A stretch of DNA of 36,742 nt from the NCBI RefSeq assembly GCF_002287235.1, contig NZ_LMVP01000246.1, forward strand, positions 1 through 36,742, read 5' to 3'. The notes beneath the pieces are model-generated. The model was not told the DNA's origin. It ran no database searches and worked only from the letters and a program-made list of their open reading frames with translations. How positions within the stretch are numbered: the stretch's first letter is position 1; each line of letters begins with the position of its first letter. This document shows, piece after piece, positions 27,371 through 35,594 of the stretch. The stretch is from Methanosarcina spelaei (GTDB lineage: Archaea > Halobacteriota > Methanosarcinia > Methanosarcinales > Methanosarcinaceae). Position numbers and translations under genes: made by a program.

Positions 27371-28388
27371 AAAGTGTGTTCTGGATTCCGAGATTCCAGG
27401 TATACAAATTAATGGGGACACTGGCCTCTGCCACTTCTGTGAGACATATACTCCCCTTAGTTCGCAGGATAAAAAGAAATATCTGTCCAGAATTGAAGAA
27501 CTTTTTGAACAGTACGGTGGAAAAGGTAACTACGATGTAATTTATGCACTTTCCGGTGGCAAAGATTCGTCTTACACACTCTACAAACTCAAAAAAGACT
27601 ATCCTTTCCTTAGGATACTTGCTGTACAGTTCGATAACGGGTTCACTTCCGAAAACGCAATAATGAATGCAAAAAAAATGTGCAAGATCACAGGATGCGA
27701 TTATTTCCAGTTAACAATGGAAAAGGAAATTCTGTATAATACATTTCGAAAAGCTGCAGAGTCATATGACGCATTTCCGAAATTCGCCAAATATCGAGCC
27801 AGTGACATATGCAATGTTTGCATCACCATCATTAAACAAAAGTTAATAGAGCAGGCAATACTTCAAAAAGCGCCTTTCGTAATATTTGCCTTTACAGCTG
27901 GACAGTCTCCTAATCCAATAATCAACCTATCAGTTAATTTTATTCAGTGGTCCAGAGACTTATTTGAAAAACAACTTCGGAAAATAGGCGTAGAGGACAA
28001 GGACGAAATCTTTCTCCTAAAAAAAGAGGTTCTTGAGAACGTAGGTGAAAATGTTCCGAGTATACTGCACCCTCTATGCCTCTGGGATTACAGTGAAGAT
28101 AAAGTACTTGAGACCCTGCTTGAAATCGGGTGGGAACTTCCGGGAATCAATGACAGCAATTCAACTAACTGTACATTGAACTCTTTTGCCTGTTACAACC
28201 ACCTGGAGAAGTACGGGTTTCATCCATATGCCTTTGACATAGCAGGGCTTGTCCGAAGCGGTGAAATGTCAAGAGAAGAGGGACTTGAAAAAATTAATCA
28301 GAAACTGTCACAGCCATTGATAGAAGAGGCTGCAAGAAAGCTTAACTTGAAAGTAAAGAGCTCACAAAAAGTAATCGTTAAAGTTTGA
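27351..28388 (+). CDS. N-acetyl sugar amidotransferase-type PP-loop ATP pyrophosphatase
   Basis: The protein has the adenylating PP-loop SGGKDSS (68-74) and an N-terminal zinc-type Cys pattern (Cys6, 9, 27, 30), with a further CNVC at 154-157. This layout matches the WbpG/PseA-like N-acetyl sugar amidotransferases, which use ammonia from HisH/HisF-like partners to turn an acetamido group into an acetamidino group on surface sugars. No glutaminase partner is present next to it. The ATG overlaps the ligase stop and has GAGG with 9 nt spacing. In this cluster it may amidinate a sugar or a carrier-bound substrate. Confidence 0.82.
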   Translation: MSKLVCKKCVLDSEIPGIQINGDTGLCHFCETYTPLSSQDKKKYLSRIEELFEQYGGKGNYDVIYALSGGKDSSYTLYKLKKDYPFLRILAVQFDNGFTSENAIMNAKKMCKITGCDYFQLTMEKEILYNTFRKAAESYDAFPKFAKYRASDICNVCITIIKQKLIEQAILQKAPFVIFAFTAGQSPNPIINLSVNFIQWSRDLFEKQLRKIGVEDKDEIFLLKKEVLENVGENVPSILHPLCLWDYSEDKVLETLLEIGWELPGINDSNSTNCTLNSFACYNHLEKYGFHPYAFDIAGLVRSGEMSREEGLEKINQKLSQPLIEEAARKLNLKVKSSQKVIVKV

Positions 28389-28604
28389 TTCTGAGATAAA
28401 GAGCTTAACTATATTAGATAACCAAATCAATTAAGTTTAATAGTTTAATTTGAACAGTCTAACTTAAACAGTCTAACTTAAACAGCCTAACTTAAACAGT
28501 CTAACTTGAACAGTCTAACTTGAACAGTCTAACTTAAACAATTTAATTTGAACAGTCTAACTTAAACAGTCTAATTCTAAGATCTAATTATTTGAGGGGT
28601 AATT
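28389..28604. other. Intergenic filled by a minisatellite
   Basis: Nearly the whole gap between the amidotransferase-type gene and the NAD-synthetase-like gene is the 14-bp repeat below. It separates the operon into two parts but may be transcribed through. Confidence 0.6.
28452..28577. repeat. 14-bp minisatellite, nine units
   Basis: GAACAGTCTAACTT/AAACAGTCTAACTT units repeat nine times (126 bp); one unit is diverged (AAACAATTTAATTT). Confidence 0.92.
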
Positions 28605-29597
28605 ATGCAGATCACAGAAGAAATGAGCATGAATATAATAGAAGAACTCAATGGAAACATTGAAAATATAGCTTTAAAACTGAGGGGTTTTATTAGAGAT
28701 CAGGTGACTGGTTTTAAGAAAAAAGGAATAGTTATAGGAGTTTCGGGAGGAATTGACTCAGCTGTAGCACTTACACTATGTGTACAGGAACTGGGAAAAG
28801 AAAACGTGCATGGACTTCTCCTTCCTGAAGAGGAATCCGCTCCTTCCAGCAAGACCCTGGGAGCAGAGATCTGTGAAAGCCTTGGAGTGTCGTATGAAGA
28901 AGTGCCCATATCTCCGATTCTAAGATCGCTTAATATCTATGATAAGAAAGAACAAATTATAAAGAGAGTCTGCCCTGAATATGATATCAGAATACATAAA
29001 ACTTCGTTAGTTCTTCCTGATTTTCTTAACACGGGATCGCTAAACGTCCCCTATATCCGCTTAGTAAAAAATAATGAAACTATTGGAAAGTACAGGCTAA
29101 AAGCTACCGATTATCTTGAATTAATAGGCTTGCAGGGCGTCAAACAGAGATCTAGAATGCTCGTTCAATATATGTATGCTGAAACGTTGAATTATGCAGT
29201 TTGCGGTACGACCAACAAGACCGAAGTAGTTCTTGGTCAGTTTGTGAAATATGGGGATGGGGGTGTAGATCTTGAACCTCTGGCAGACTGTTATAAGACC
29301 CAGGTCTATGCTCTGGGGAGATATCTGGATATCAACAAAGAAATTATGAAACGTCCTCCAAGTGCTGATACCTGGAGCCATTACACAACTGATGAGGAAT
29401 TTTACTGGCGCATGCCGATTCAGATCATGGATCAGATGCTGTATGCCCAGGAACATCAGTTGCCCCTGCAAGTAATTGAAAAGAGCACCGGGCTGTCCAG
29501 AGAGACAATCGAAAAAGCCCAGAAGCATATCCATAGAATAAGAAATAATACAGAATATATACGAGCCGCGCCGCCTGTTTGTTATATCAACAGGTAA
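28605..29597 (+). CDS. NAD-synthetase-like (NadE-family) PP-loop ligase with an insertion
   Basis: NadE-type features are SGGIDSA (47-53), NKTE (204-207), KYGDGGVD (215-222) and PPSADTW (251-257). The protein is 330 residues, about 60 longer than ammonia-dependent archaeal NadE, because of an extra segment between roughly 108 and 178 that reaches into the region that binds the deamido-NAD part. It might be a true NAD synthetase or a relative that amidates another carboxyl or acyl-adenylate. It has no glutaminase domain, so it would use ammonia. The ATG is preceded by GAGGGG with a 5-nt spacer. Its place in the carrier cluster favours a specialised substrate. Confidence 0.78.
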   Translation: MQITEEMSMNIIEELNGNIENIALKLRGFIRDQVTGFKKKGIVIGVSGGIDSAVALTLCVQELGKENVHGLLLPEEESAPSSKTLGAEICESLGVSYEEVPISPILRSLNIYDKKEQIIKRVCPEYDIRIHKTSLVLPDFLNTGSLNVPYIRLVKNNETIGKYRLKATDYLELIGLQGVKQRSRMLVQYMYAETLNYAVCGTTNKTEVVLGQFVKYGDGGVDLEPLADCYKTQVYALGRYLDINKEIMKRPPSADTWSHYTTDEEFYWRMPIQIMDQMLYAQEHQLPLQVIEKSTGLSRETIEKAQKHIHRIRNNTEYIRAAPPVCYINR

Positions 29598-29633
29598 AAA
29601 CTGTGGAAATGCCTGTAAACAAAATTAAAAAGT

Positions 29634-30773
29634 GTGAATATGAATACCAGGGTCTCAGTTGTTGAATGCCAGGACTATTCGAGTGCTAAAGAATCGATAA
29701 ACGAAGCGCTAAACCTGATAGGCGGGCTTGAGAAAATTATAGTTCCTGGCAGCCGCGTGCTTCTCAAACCCAATGTGCTTTCTATTCGACCGCCAGAGGA
29801 TGCCGTTACCACCCATCCGGCGATAGTATCCGCTATGTGCGAACTTGTCTCGGAAGCAGGAGGCATTCCAGTTGTAGGAGACGGGTCCGGTATTGTGAAA
29901 CCCGGATCCACTACGACTTCGCAGGCGCTTAAAGTGTCTGGTATTGAGGATGTTGCTTTCGATCATGGGGTTGAGTTGATCAATTTTGAGACGTCAGGTT
30001 TTATTGAAATTGATGTTCCGAATGCAAGTCAGTTTTCTCATCTGTACATCTCAAAAGCCATACTTGAGGCAGATGTAGTAATCTCTCTTCCAAAGCTCAA
30101 GACCCATGAACTCACACTGTATACAGGGGCAGTTAAAAATTTCTTCGGCGCCGTACCTCAGAAAACTAGAAAACAAGCTCATTTCCTGGAAGACCGCCGC
30201 CGTTTTGGAGAAGCAATTGTTGACATATATTCTGTTGTCAAGCCTCAGCTTGCAGTTATGGATGGAGTGGTTGGAATGGAAGGAAATGGTCCGTCCAATG
30301 GCACACCTATCTTTGCAGGCGTGATTATGGCAAGTTATGACTGTGTATCCCTGGATATAGTAGCCTCTGAGCTTATAGGAGTCGATCCTTTAAAGGTTCC
30401 TACAAATATAGCTGCAATCAAAAGAGGTTTCGGAACCGAGCATCCTGAGATTGTTGGGATACTGCTGGAAAAAGCAAAGGTCAGGTTCAAAAGCCCTGAA
30501 GGCGGAATTACGGCTTATATACCAGCTTTCCTTATGAGAATCCTTAGAAAACAATTAGCTGTAAGGCCTATTATTAACACTTCAAAATGTGAACTTTGTA
30601 GAGCCTGCGTTTCGAACTGTTCAGCGCATGCCATTGAGAAAATAGACAGTGTACTCAAAATTAACGAAGAGAAATGCATTCACTGTTATTGCTGCCGTGA
30701 ACTTTGCCCTAATGATGCGGTAGAAATAAAAAAATCACTGCTTATGAAGCTTGTAACCAGAAGTAAAAGTTAA
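29634..30773 (+). CDS. DUF362 protein with C-terminal two-[4Fe-4S] ferredoxin domain
   Basis: The first 300 residues belong to the DUF362 family (LLKPNVLS, DGSGIVKPG, SLPKLKTHELTLYTGAVKNFFG, MDGVVGMEGNGPSNGTP). The C-terminus has two CxxCxxCxxxC groups: Cys319, 322, 325, 329 and Cys348, 351, 354, 358. The family is widespread in anaerobes and mostly uncharacterised; a redox role is likely. It follows the NAD-synthetase-like gene by 36 bp, so it is probably in the same operon. The start may be GTG 29634 or the ATG two codons later; there is no good ribosome site for either. Confidence 0.87.
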   Translation: MNMNTRVSVVECQDYSSAKESINEALNLIGGLEKIIVPGSRVLLKPNVLSIRPPEDAVTTHPAIVSAMCELVSEAGGIPVVGDGSGIVKPGSTTTSQALKVSGIEDVAFDHGVELINFETSGFIEIDVPNASQFSHLYISKAILEADVVISLPKLKTHELTLYTGAVKNFFGAVPQKTRKQAHFLEDRRRFGEAIVDIYSVVKPQLAVMDGVVGMEGNGPSNGTPIFAGVIMASYDCVSLDIVASELIGVDPLKVPTNIAAIKRGFGTEHPEIVGILLEKAKVRFKSPEGGITAYIPAFLMRILRKQLAVRPIINTSKCELCRACVSNCSAHAIEKIDSVLKINEEKCIHCYCCRELCPNDAVEIKKSLLMKLVTRSKS

Positions 30774-31176
30774 CAGGAGAATTATAGTTAGCATAAGAGT
30801 CGCCTGAGAGTATGTATGATTAAGCATAATGGACAGTGTACTAGGCAGATTATTAATGCCAAAATTAATTAGGCGTAATAAGTAATTTATTTATCTATCG
30901 AAATGCCAATGAAAAAGCGTAAAAAATTTAATAAGGATGTATTATAAAATAATTTGACAGAAAAGTCATGTAAAATAATTTAATCGAGAAAATTGTATCC
31001 CACTTTCCGCAGATGTACACAAAAATGCCACTTATTATCTCAATACGGCAATAAGCTAAAAACTTAAAATCGGATTTGATGAGATAATATGGCAAATCGG
31101 CAAATAAATTCTACATCTGTGTACATCTGCGGAATGTAGGTTGTATAAATAACTAGATAGAAATGGGGGGTATAGC
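30774..31176. other. Intergenic with a MITE inserted before the acyltransferase gene
   Basis: Without the MITE at 30999-31140 and its flanking duplication the gap would be about 255 bp. The rest is AT-rich. Confidence 0.55.
30999..31140. mobile_element. MITE-like element, 142 bp, 23-bp TIRs, 6-bp TSD
   Basis: The outer ends match over 23 bp with two mismatches (core TTCCGCAGATGTACACA on the left, its reverse complement on the right). The inner part is also palindromic (TGCCAC..TATTATCTCA against TGAGATAATATGGCA). TTGTAT flanks both sides (30993-30998 and 31141-31146). The family differs from the other MITEs in the window. Confidence 0.85.
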
Positions 31177-31710
31177 GTGACTACTGTAGTGTCTAATAGA
31201 GATAAAGTAGCTTTTAGCGAAGTTGCGGACCATTACCACAGTAATAAACTTCTGTTTGGCATAAAATATTTTAAAAATTGGATTCTGGAACAGCTTGCCT
31301 CATTCATTCCCGTTCCTTCCTGGAGGGCAAAACTGCACAGGATGAGGGGTGTAAATCTTGGGCATAATGTATATGTCGGCTATAATGTGGTTTTTGATCG
31401 AATCCACCCTGAATTAATTACGGTAGGAGATTACTCTGAAATCGGGGACCGATGCATACTATCTGCTCATACGAGAGGGAGTTTGACTACAAGACAAGCA
31501 TATCCGAGAACTATGGCTCCCATAAAAATCGGACGTGGAGTTTGTGTAAACCCTGGATGTATAATCACTCAGGGTGTAGAAATCGGGGATAACTCAATAA
31601 TAGGTATCGGATCAGTAGTTAACCGCAGCATATCTCCAAATAGTCTTGCTCTGGGCTATCCTGCCAGGGTAATTAAAAAGCTTGAAGGTGTAGGTGAACT
31701 TAAAACCTGA
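31177..31710 (+). CDS. Left-handed beta-helix (hexapeptide) acyltransferase
   Basis: From about residue 57 the protein is built of hexapeptide repeats (MRGVNLGHNVYVGYNVVFD, LITVGDYSEIGDRCIL, IKIGRGVCVNPGCIITQGVEIGDNSIIGIGSVV) and ends YPARVIKKL. This is the LbH fold of sugar O/N-acetyltransferases (WbbJ/NeuD/maltose acetyltransferase group). It would transfer an acyl group from CoA, or here possibly from the carrier protein, to a sugar or amine. The start is GTG with GGGGGGT 5 nt before it. It is on the same strand as the cluster but separated by the MITE, so membership of the operon is likely but not certain. Confidence 0.82.
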   Translation: MTTVVSNRDKVAFSEVADHYHSNKLLFGIKYFKNWILEQLASFIPVPSWRAKLHRMRGVNLGHNVYVGYNVVFDRIHPELITVGDYSEIGDRCILSAHTRGSLTTRQAYPRTMAPIKIGRGVCVNPGCIITQGVEIGDNSIIGIGSVVNRSISPNSLALGYPARVIKKLEGVGELKT

Positions 31711-32612
31711 TTTTAATACTTTGATCGTGCACTATTAGCTAGTTGATGTTATTTCCAAATGTTTTTAGTGGCGTATCATATTTGCAATTTAGTAAGGTTA
31801 ATAGCATGCTTGATGCACGAAGCATAGGGCATTTCTAGCACTGGAAAATTAATCATGAAAAATATCAACCGCATAATGGTGGACGATCAATTATTTACAA
31901 CGGAACTATAATTTTAAATTTAAATAGTATTATGTTTGAAACAACATAACGAGATATTCTATCAATAAAGCATTCCATCTTGTTTTTCTTAATTAAATAA
32001 GATAAAGTTTCTTTCCAGTTGTATCAAAAATTGGAAATGCCTCAGCTGGAGTCATGAAAGAATCTTATCGCAAATTGAACAAAATAAAGACTATAAGACA
32101 CTGTCAAAAAAGGATATTTTGCAGGCTGATATTAAAATATTCAGTAATTTGGTTAACTATAGGATTTTGAGACATAAGCTTTGTATCAGCCTGCAAAACG
32201 AAATTGATTGAAAAGTTAAAAAAGATTTCGATTTTTCACCAAAACTCTATTGAAGCCTGAAGGTTGTGTTGCAAAAAGTTTCTTCTCGCAATTTGAGGTT
32301 AAAACTGGTATTTTTTGTGTTCATAACCGCATCTGCAATCTCTTTTAACAGAATAGTTTATGCTTGTGGATTGAGGTAAAAGAAAAATGGGTGGATTACG
32401 TTGATACAGAATGAAAAGATCTTCCAGTGTTATCTGGTTGATATTACCATGATGAATATTCAGTAGGACAAGTGCTTGCTTTTTTGTGCAAGTAACGCAA
32501 GTCAGCTCAAGTCGCGCTGAAGCTCGGAACAAAAAACATGGAAACTACTTTACGATCATTTGAGAATAATATCAACCAGATAACAGAGGACAACCCAATA
32601 TTTTCAACTATT
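31711..32612. other. Gene-poor region, possibly a decayed gene or mobile remnant
   Basis: A startless frame from 31993 to 32211 (73 codons, plus strand) has a protein-like reading (SHERILSQIEQNKDYKTLSK), and the minus-strand open frame 32299-32532 has a Cys-rich reading; neither has a ribosome site or a recognised family. A 15-bp inverted repeat (32117-32131 and 32184-32198) lies inside the first. The picture fits a degenerate insertion, but I cannot name it. Confidence 0.35.
32117..32198. repeat. 15-bp inverted repeat
   Basis: TTTTGCAGGCTGATA and its exact reverse complement are separated by 52 nt. The flanks show no clear target duplication. Confidence 0.5.
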
Positions 32613-33197
32613 TTATTTTTCGGTTTTGTAGTTTAGCTCAAAACCGTACTTACTCAGGGCAAAGAGTGCTATCATTATTATGGAACAAATGAAAAAGACC
32701 GATACAAAAGATGTCATCAGGTAATTAAAGACTCCGGTTTCCCGAAAACCTGTGTCCATCATTGAAAATAAACTAATCTTCTCCTTGTACAATGGATAAA
32801 GGTACTCACAGCCTCCTTCACTTATGTCATCGAGCAACAGGTGAGAAGCAAACGCAGCCTCTGCAAGAAGTCCGAGATACACTGCCCTGTCAGACTTCCT
32901 GTACTTAATATATCCTGCAACAATCCCGAACAGGACTGCTGAAAGACTGAATAAAAGTGAATGTGTTGGAATCGGGCCGACCCAGCAATGTTCCATAGTA
33001 CCGTTTACTAGCAAGCTGTGAATGACCATAATATCCGGGAATAATGCACAGACACTGCCTACAGACATCAGAAATAGTAAGTTCGTTGAACCCTTAAGAG
33101 AGAGTTCCCCTCGAAAAAACGATCTGATAGCAGCAAAGACTGCCACTGCACTTATACAGAATACAAAGAATAGCACATGTACAATCGGGTAAGGCAT
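32613..33197 (-). CDS. YdjM/DUF457-type membrane metal-dependent hydrolase
   Basis: A 194-residue membrane protein with about five hydrophobic helices. It shows the family's histidine and aspartate pattern: His7 in the first helix, FPD near residue 53-55, THSLLFS near 78 and ASHLLLDD near 117-124. The YdjM/LexA-regulated group is annotated as membrane-bound metal-dependent hydrolases of unknown substrate, possibly lipid. The start is the ATG at 33197. It stands alone on the minus strand. Confidence 0.8.
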   Translation of the reverse strand: MPYPIVHVLFFVFCISAVAVFAAIRSFFRGELSLKGSTNLLFLMSVGSVCALFPDIMVIHSLLVNGTMEHCWVGPIPTHSLLFSLSAVLFGIVAGYIKYRKSDRAVYLGLLAEAAFASHLLLDDISEGGCEYLYPLYKEKISLFSMMDTGFRETGVFNYLMTSFVSVFFICSIIMIALFALSKYGFELNYKTEK

Positions 33198-33400
33198 AAG
33201 AAAACACTTAAGAGTTCTAAATGTAACAGTTTTTAGGTTTAGATAAAGTTGGTCTCCAACATATTTAAAATTTTTTAATGAGTTATGCGGGAAGTATTTC
33301 TCTTTAGAAAAGTTCTTTGCAGGAGTTAGTTAACCTTAAAGACGCTTCATGAATTCAGGAAATAGTTATTCTTTGCCAGCTTACTTGCTCGGAGAGTACC

Positions 33401-34462
33401 TTAAAGAGGAATTAGCTCGACAAGCATTCCGTCTTCGAATGGATATCTTTCAATAATAGTAAGCCTTGATCCTGAGGGTTCCAGTTCTTCTTTAATGCTT
33501 TCTTTTAATTCTTCAAGTACCCACCAGGCGATCTCGATTTTTCTATTTTTTACTTCAAACAGTTCGGATGGGATTTCCAGATTCCGCAAAGTTTTTTCTG
33601 CAAGCTCCTGGTCTCCCCCTTCAATTACCCCATACACCAGAGTGCCGTCGTCGGTGATTTCGTCGAACTCTCTTGCAGTGTTCTTTGCGATCCGCTGAAA
33701 TCTTTTGCGGAGCTGAACTGCATCTTTATAAACTGAAGAACAAAAATGGGCCTTTTTACACTTCGTAAGAGCAGTCCTGGCAAATTTACAGGACCCTGCA
33801 GCCGCACTGGACGTGTCGGATTCGAGACAAAAACCATTCATCAAGAGAGCTTCCGAGTTATTGTCCGAAAATTCGAGTTCATTCAAGTTAAGGAAAACTC
33901 CAGTTTCTTCTGCAAAAGCTGCAACCTTCTCCGCCCCTTCAAGAGCAGGAATCTCGATTCCGGCTTCGATTCCGAGTTCCTTTGCATTTTGCAGAGCATC
34001 TGCGTATTGACTGTTCTTAAGGTCATTCCAGTATTTCTGCGGAGGATGGAAACGGATTTCATCAAGGCCTGCATCTGCAAGCTTTTCAAGGATCTGCCTT
34101 CCAGGAGCCATAGAAGTATAGAGATGGATGTGATGCCCTTTTCCGAAAGAAGTCTTGAGCATTCGGATATAATACAGAACTCTTTCAAGCTTTAGTAAGG
34201 GCTCTCCACCTGTGATTCCTGTCCCAAGAGCATTCATAAGCTCGGCTTCTTTCAGTAAATCCTCATCGCTGTTTACAGGTCTTTCATTCGCAAAAACAAG
34301 GTCTTTTCCTCGTCTTTCATCAGAAAGAGGGCAGTAAAAGCAGTTCCTGGTGCAAAGGCCTGTTACGAAAAGAACCATTTTGGCGCCCTTCTGGCAGAGT
34401 CTACACCCTTCGGAGAGATAACTGTAAAAAGAACCGGTTTCATCTTCAGTGAACTTTTCCAT
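33401..34462 (-). CDS. Radical SAM protein (archaeal, two extra N-terminal cysteines)
   Basis: The CTRNCFYC motif (Cys37, 41, 44) binds the SAM [4Fe-4S] cluster; the GITGGEPLL loop follows at about 83-91. Upstream, GCRLCQKGAK (Cys20, 23) is a feature of an archaeal radical SAM group. A middle cysteine group (FCLESDTSS...SCKFARTALTKCKKAHFC) may bind a second cluster. It makes or modifies an unknown substrate. The frame is 353 residues, starting ATG 34462. The neighbours ferredoxin (34605, divergent) and cyclase-type hydrolase suggest a redox/enzyme context; the ferredoxin could supply electrons. Confidence 0.85.
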   Translation of the reverse strand: MEKFTEDETGSFYSYLSEGCRLCQKGAKMVLFVTGLCTRNCFYCPLSDERRGKDLVFANERPVNSDEDLLKEAELMNALGTGITGGEPLLKLERVLYYIRMLKTSFGKGHHIHLYTSMAPGRQILEKLADAGLDEIRFHPPQKYWNDLKNSQYADALQNAKELGIEAGIEIPALEGAEKVAAFAEETGVFLNLNELEFSDNNSEALLMNGFCLESDTSSAAAGSCKFARTALTKCKKAHFCSSVYKDAVQLRKRFQRIAKNTAREFDEITDDGTLVYGVIEGGDQELAEKTLRNLEIPSELFEVKNRKIEIAWWVLEELKESIKEELEPSGSRLTIIERYPFEDGMLVELIPL

Positions 34463-34604
34463 ACCTGAATCTGCATATTCTTTTTTTTTATATATAAGGC
34501 TTGTTTTTGACTCCAGATTGAAAGTATGGAGACGCCTTTATAAAGAAGGGGTTTTTCTCGGAAACTGATATAACCATGAGGTGCTAAAGGTTCACTGATC
34601 ACTG

Positions 34605-34790
34605 ATGTCAGAACAAAATGGATACGTCGTGGTTTTCGGCTGCAAAAGATGCGGAAAATGCAAAGATGTCTGTCCTGTAGGTGCAATATATGAGGAAAAT
34701 GAGCTTGCGAAAATAGACCCCAAGAAATGCACCCTTTGTATGAAATGCATAGATGAGTGCACGAACAGGTCCATTATCTATATGGAATAA
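34605..34790 (+). CDS. 2[4Fe-4S] ferredoxin
   Basis: A 61-residue protein with two clusters of the clostridial pattern: Cys13, 16, 19, 23 (followed by Pro) and Cys43, 46, 49, 53. It is a small soluble electron carrier of low potential. It starts at the ATG at 34605; a TTTATAAAG TATA-like element at about 34536-34544 gives a leader of about 40 nt. It is 18 bp upstream of the cyclase-family gene, so the two form an operon, and it is divergent from the radical SAM gene, which needs an electron source. Confidence 0.92.
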   Translation: MSEQNGYVVVFGCKRCGKCKDVCPVGAIYEENELAKIDPKKCTLCMKCIDECTNRSIIYME

Positions 34791-34808
34791 GACGTTAAAG
34801 GTGTTAAC

Positions 34809-35594
34809 ATGGGAAAAACTCCAATTGACGTGAAAGGAATTTTTACTCAAGTGGAAGAATTTCAGGCTGAAATGGGGAAACTCACAGCTCATGGAAAAAT
34901 AATAGATATTACCGTCCCGATTTCCCCTTTTACACGGACTTTTCCCGGAGACCCGATACCTGCAATTGAGAAGGTCTGTACTCTTGAAGAGGAAGGCTAT
35001 GCTGTATCAAAGTTGAGTCTTGGAAGCCATACAGGCACACATGTCGATGCTCCTTCTCATATCCTGAAAAATGGCCTGACTATTGACAAACTGGAACTAA
35101 AAAGCCTCATGGGTCCGGCTCTTATTCTCGACTTTTCATCACTGTCAGGTGAACTGACTGCTCGTATTCTTGAAAAGGCATTTCAGAACATGGGAGCTCC
35201 TGAAAATATCCAGATCCTCCTTCTGAAAACAGAAGCCTTTTCTCGGAAACAAGGAAATGCAGGTAACCTTAGTACACAAAGTACAGAGTCAGATCCACAA
35301 AGTATGGAACTAGGGAAGGAAAAATCTGGCTCTGCATACCTTGACGAAAGCGGAACAGCCTGGATTGTTGAAAAAGGCTTCAAGACGATCGGAATTGACG
35401 ATTTTTCGGTGGACAATTTTTATTCCGAAACTCTACCTGCTCACCACATCCTTCTTTCAGGTAATGTGAACATAATAGAATGTCTTGAACTCAGCTCCAT
35501 ACGAGCAGGAACTTATTTCTTCCTCTGCCTTCCCCTTAAAATTGAAGGTTGTGACGGCGCACCTGCAAGAGCCTTATTGATATCTTATTCTTGA
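34809..35594 (+). CDS. Cyclase-family metal-dependent hydrolase (kynurenine formamidase-like)
   Basis: The family motif is intact: HTGTHVDAPSH at residues 74-84 (His74, His78, Asp80, His84), FPGDP near 45-49, and the C-terminal His-His and Glu (AHHILLSGNVNIIE). The fold is that of the metal-dependent KynB-type cyclases, which hydrolyse amides, esters or lactones. A 25-residue polar insert lies near 155-180. The ATG has AGGTG with 6 nt spacing. It follows a ferredoxin gene and is the catalytically intact paralogue of the divergent copy at 4378. Confidence 0.9.
   Translation: MGKTPIDVKGIFTQVEEFQAEMGKLTAHGKIIDITVPISPFTRTFPGDPIPAIEKVCTLEEEGYAVSKLSLGSHTGTHVDAPSHILKNGLTIDKLELKSLMGPALILDFSSLSGELTARILEKAFQNMGAPENIQILLLKTEAFSRKQGNAGNLSTQSTESDPQSMELGKEKSGSAYLDESGTAWIVEKGFKTIGIDDFSVDNFYSETLPAHHILLSGNVNIIECLELSSIRAGTYFFLCLPLKIEGCDGAPARALLISYS

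Noticed and set aside
32299-32532. 77-codon minus-strand frame as a transposase
   Set aside because: No recognisable transposase motif; kept only as a possible remnant.
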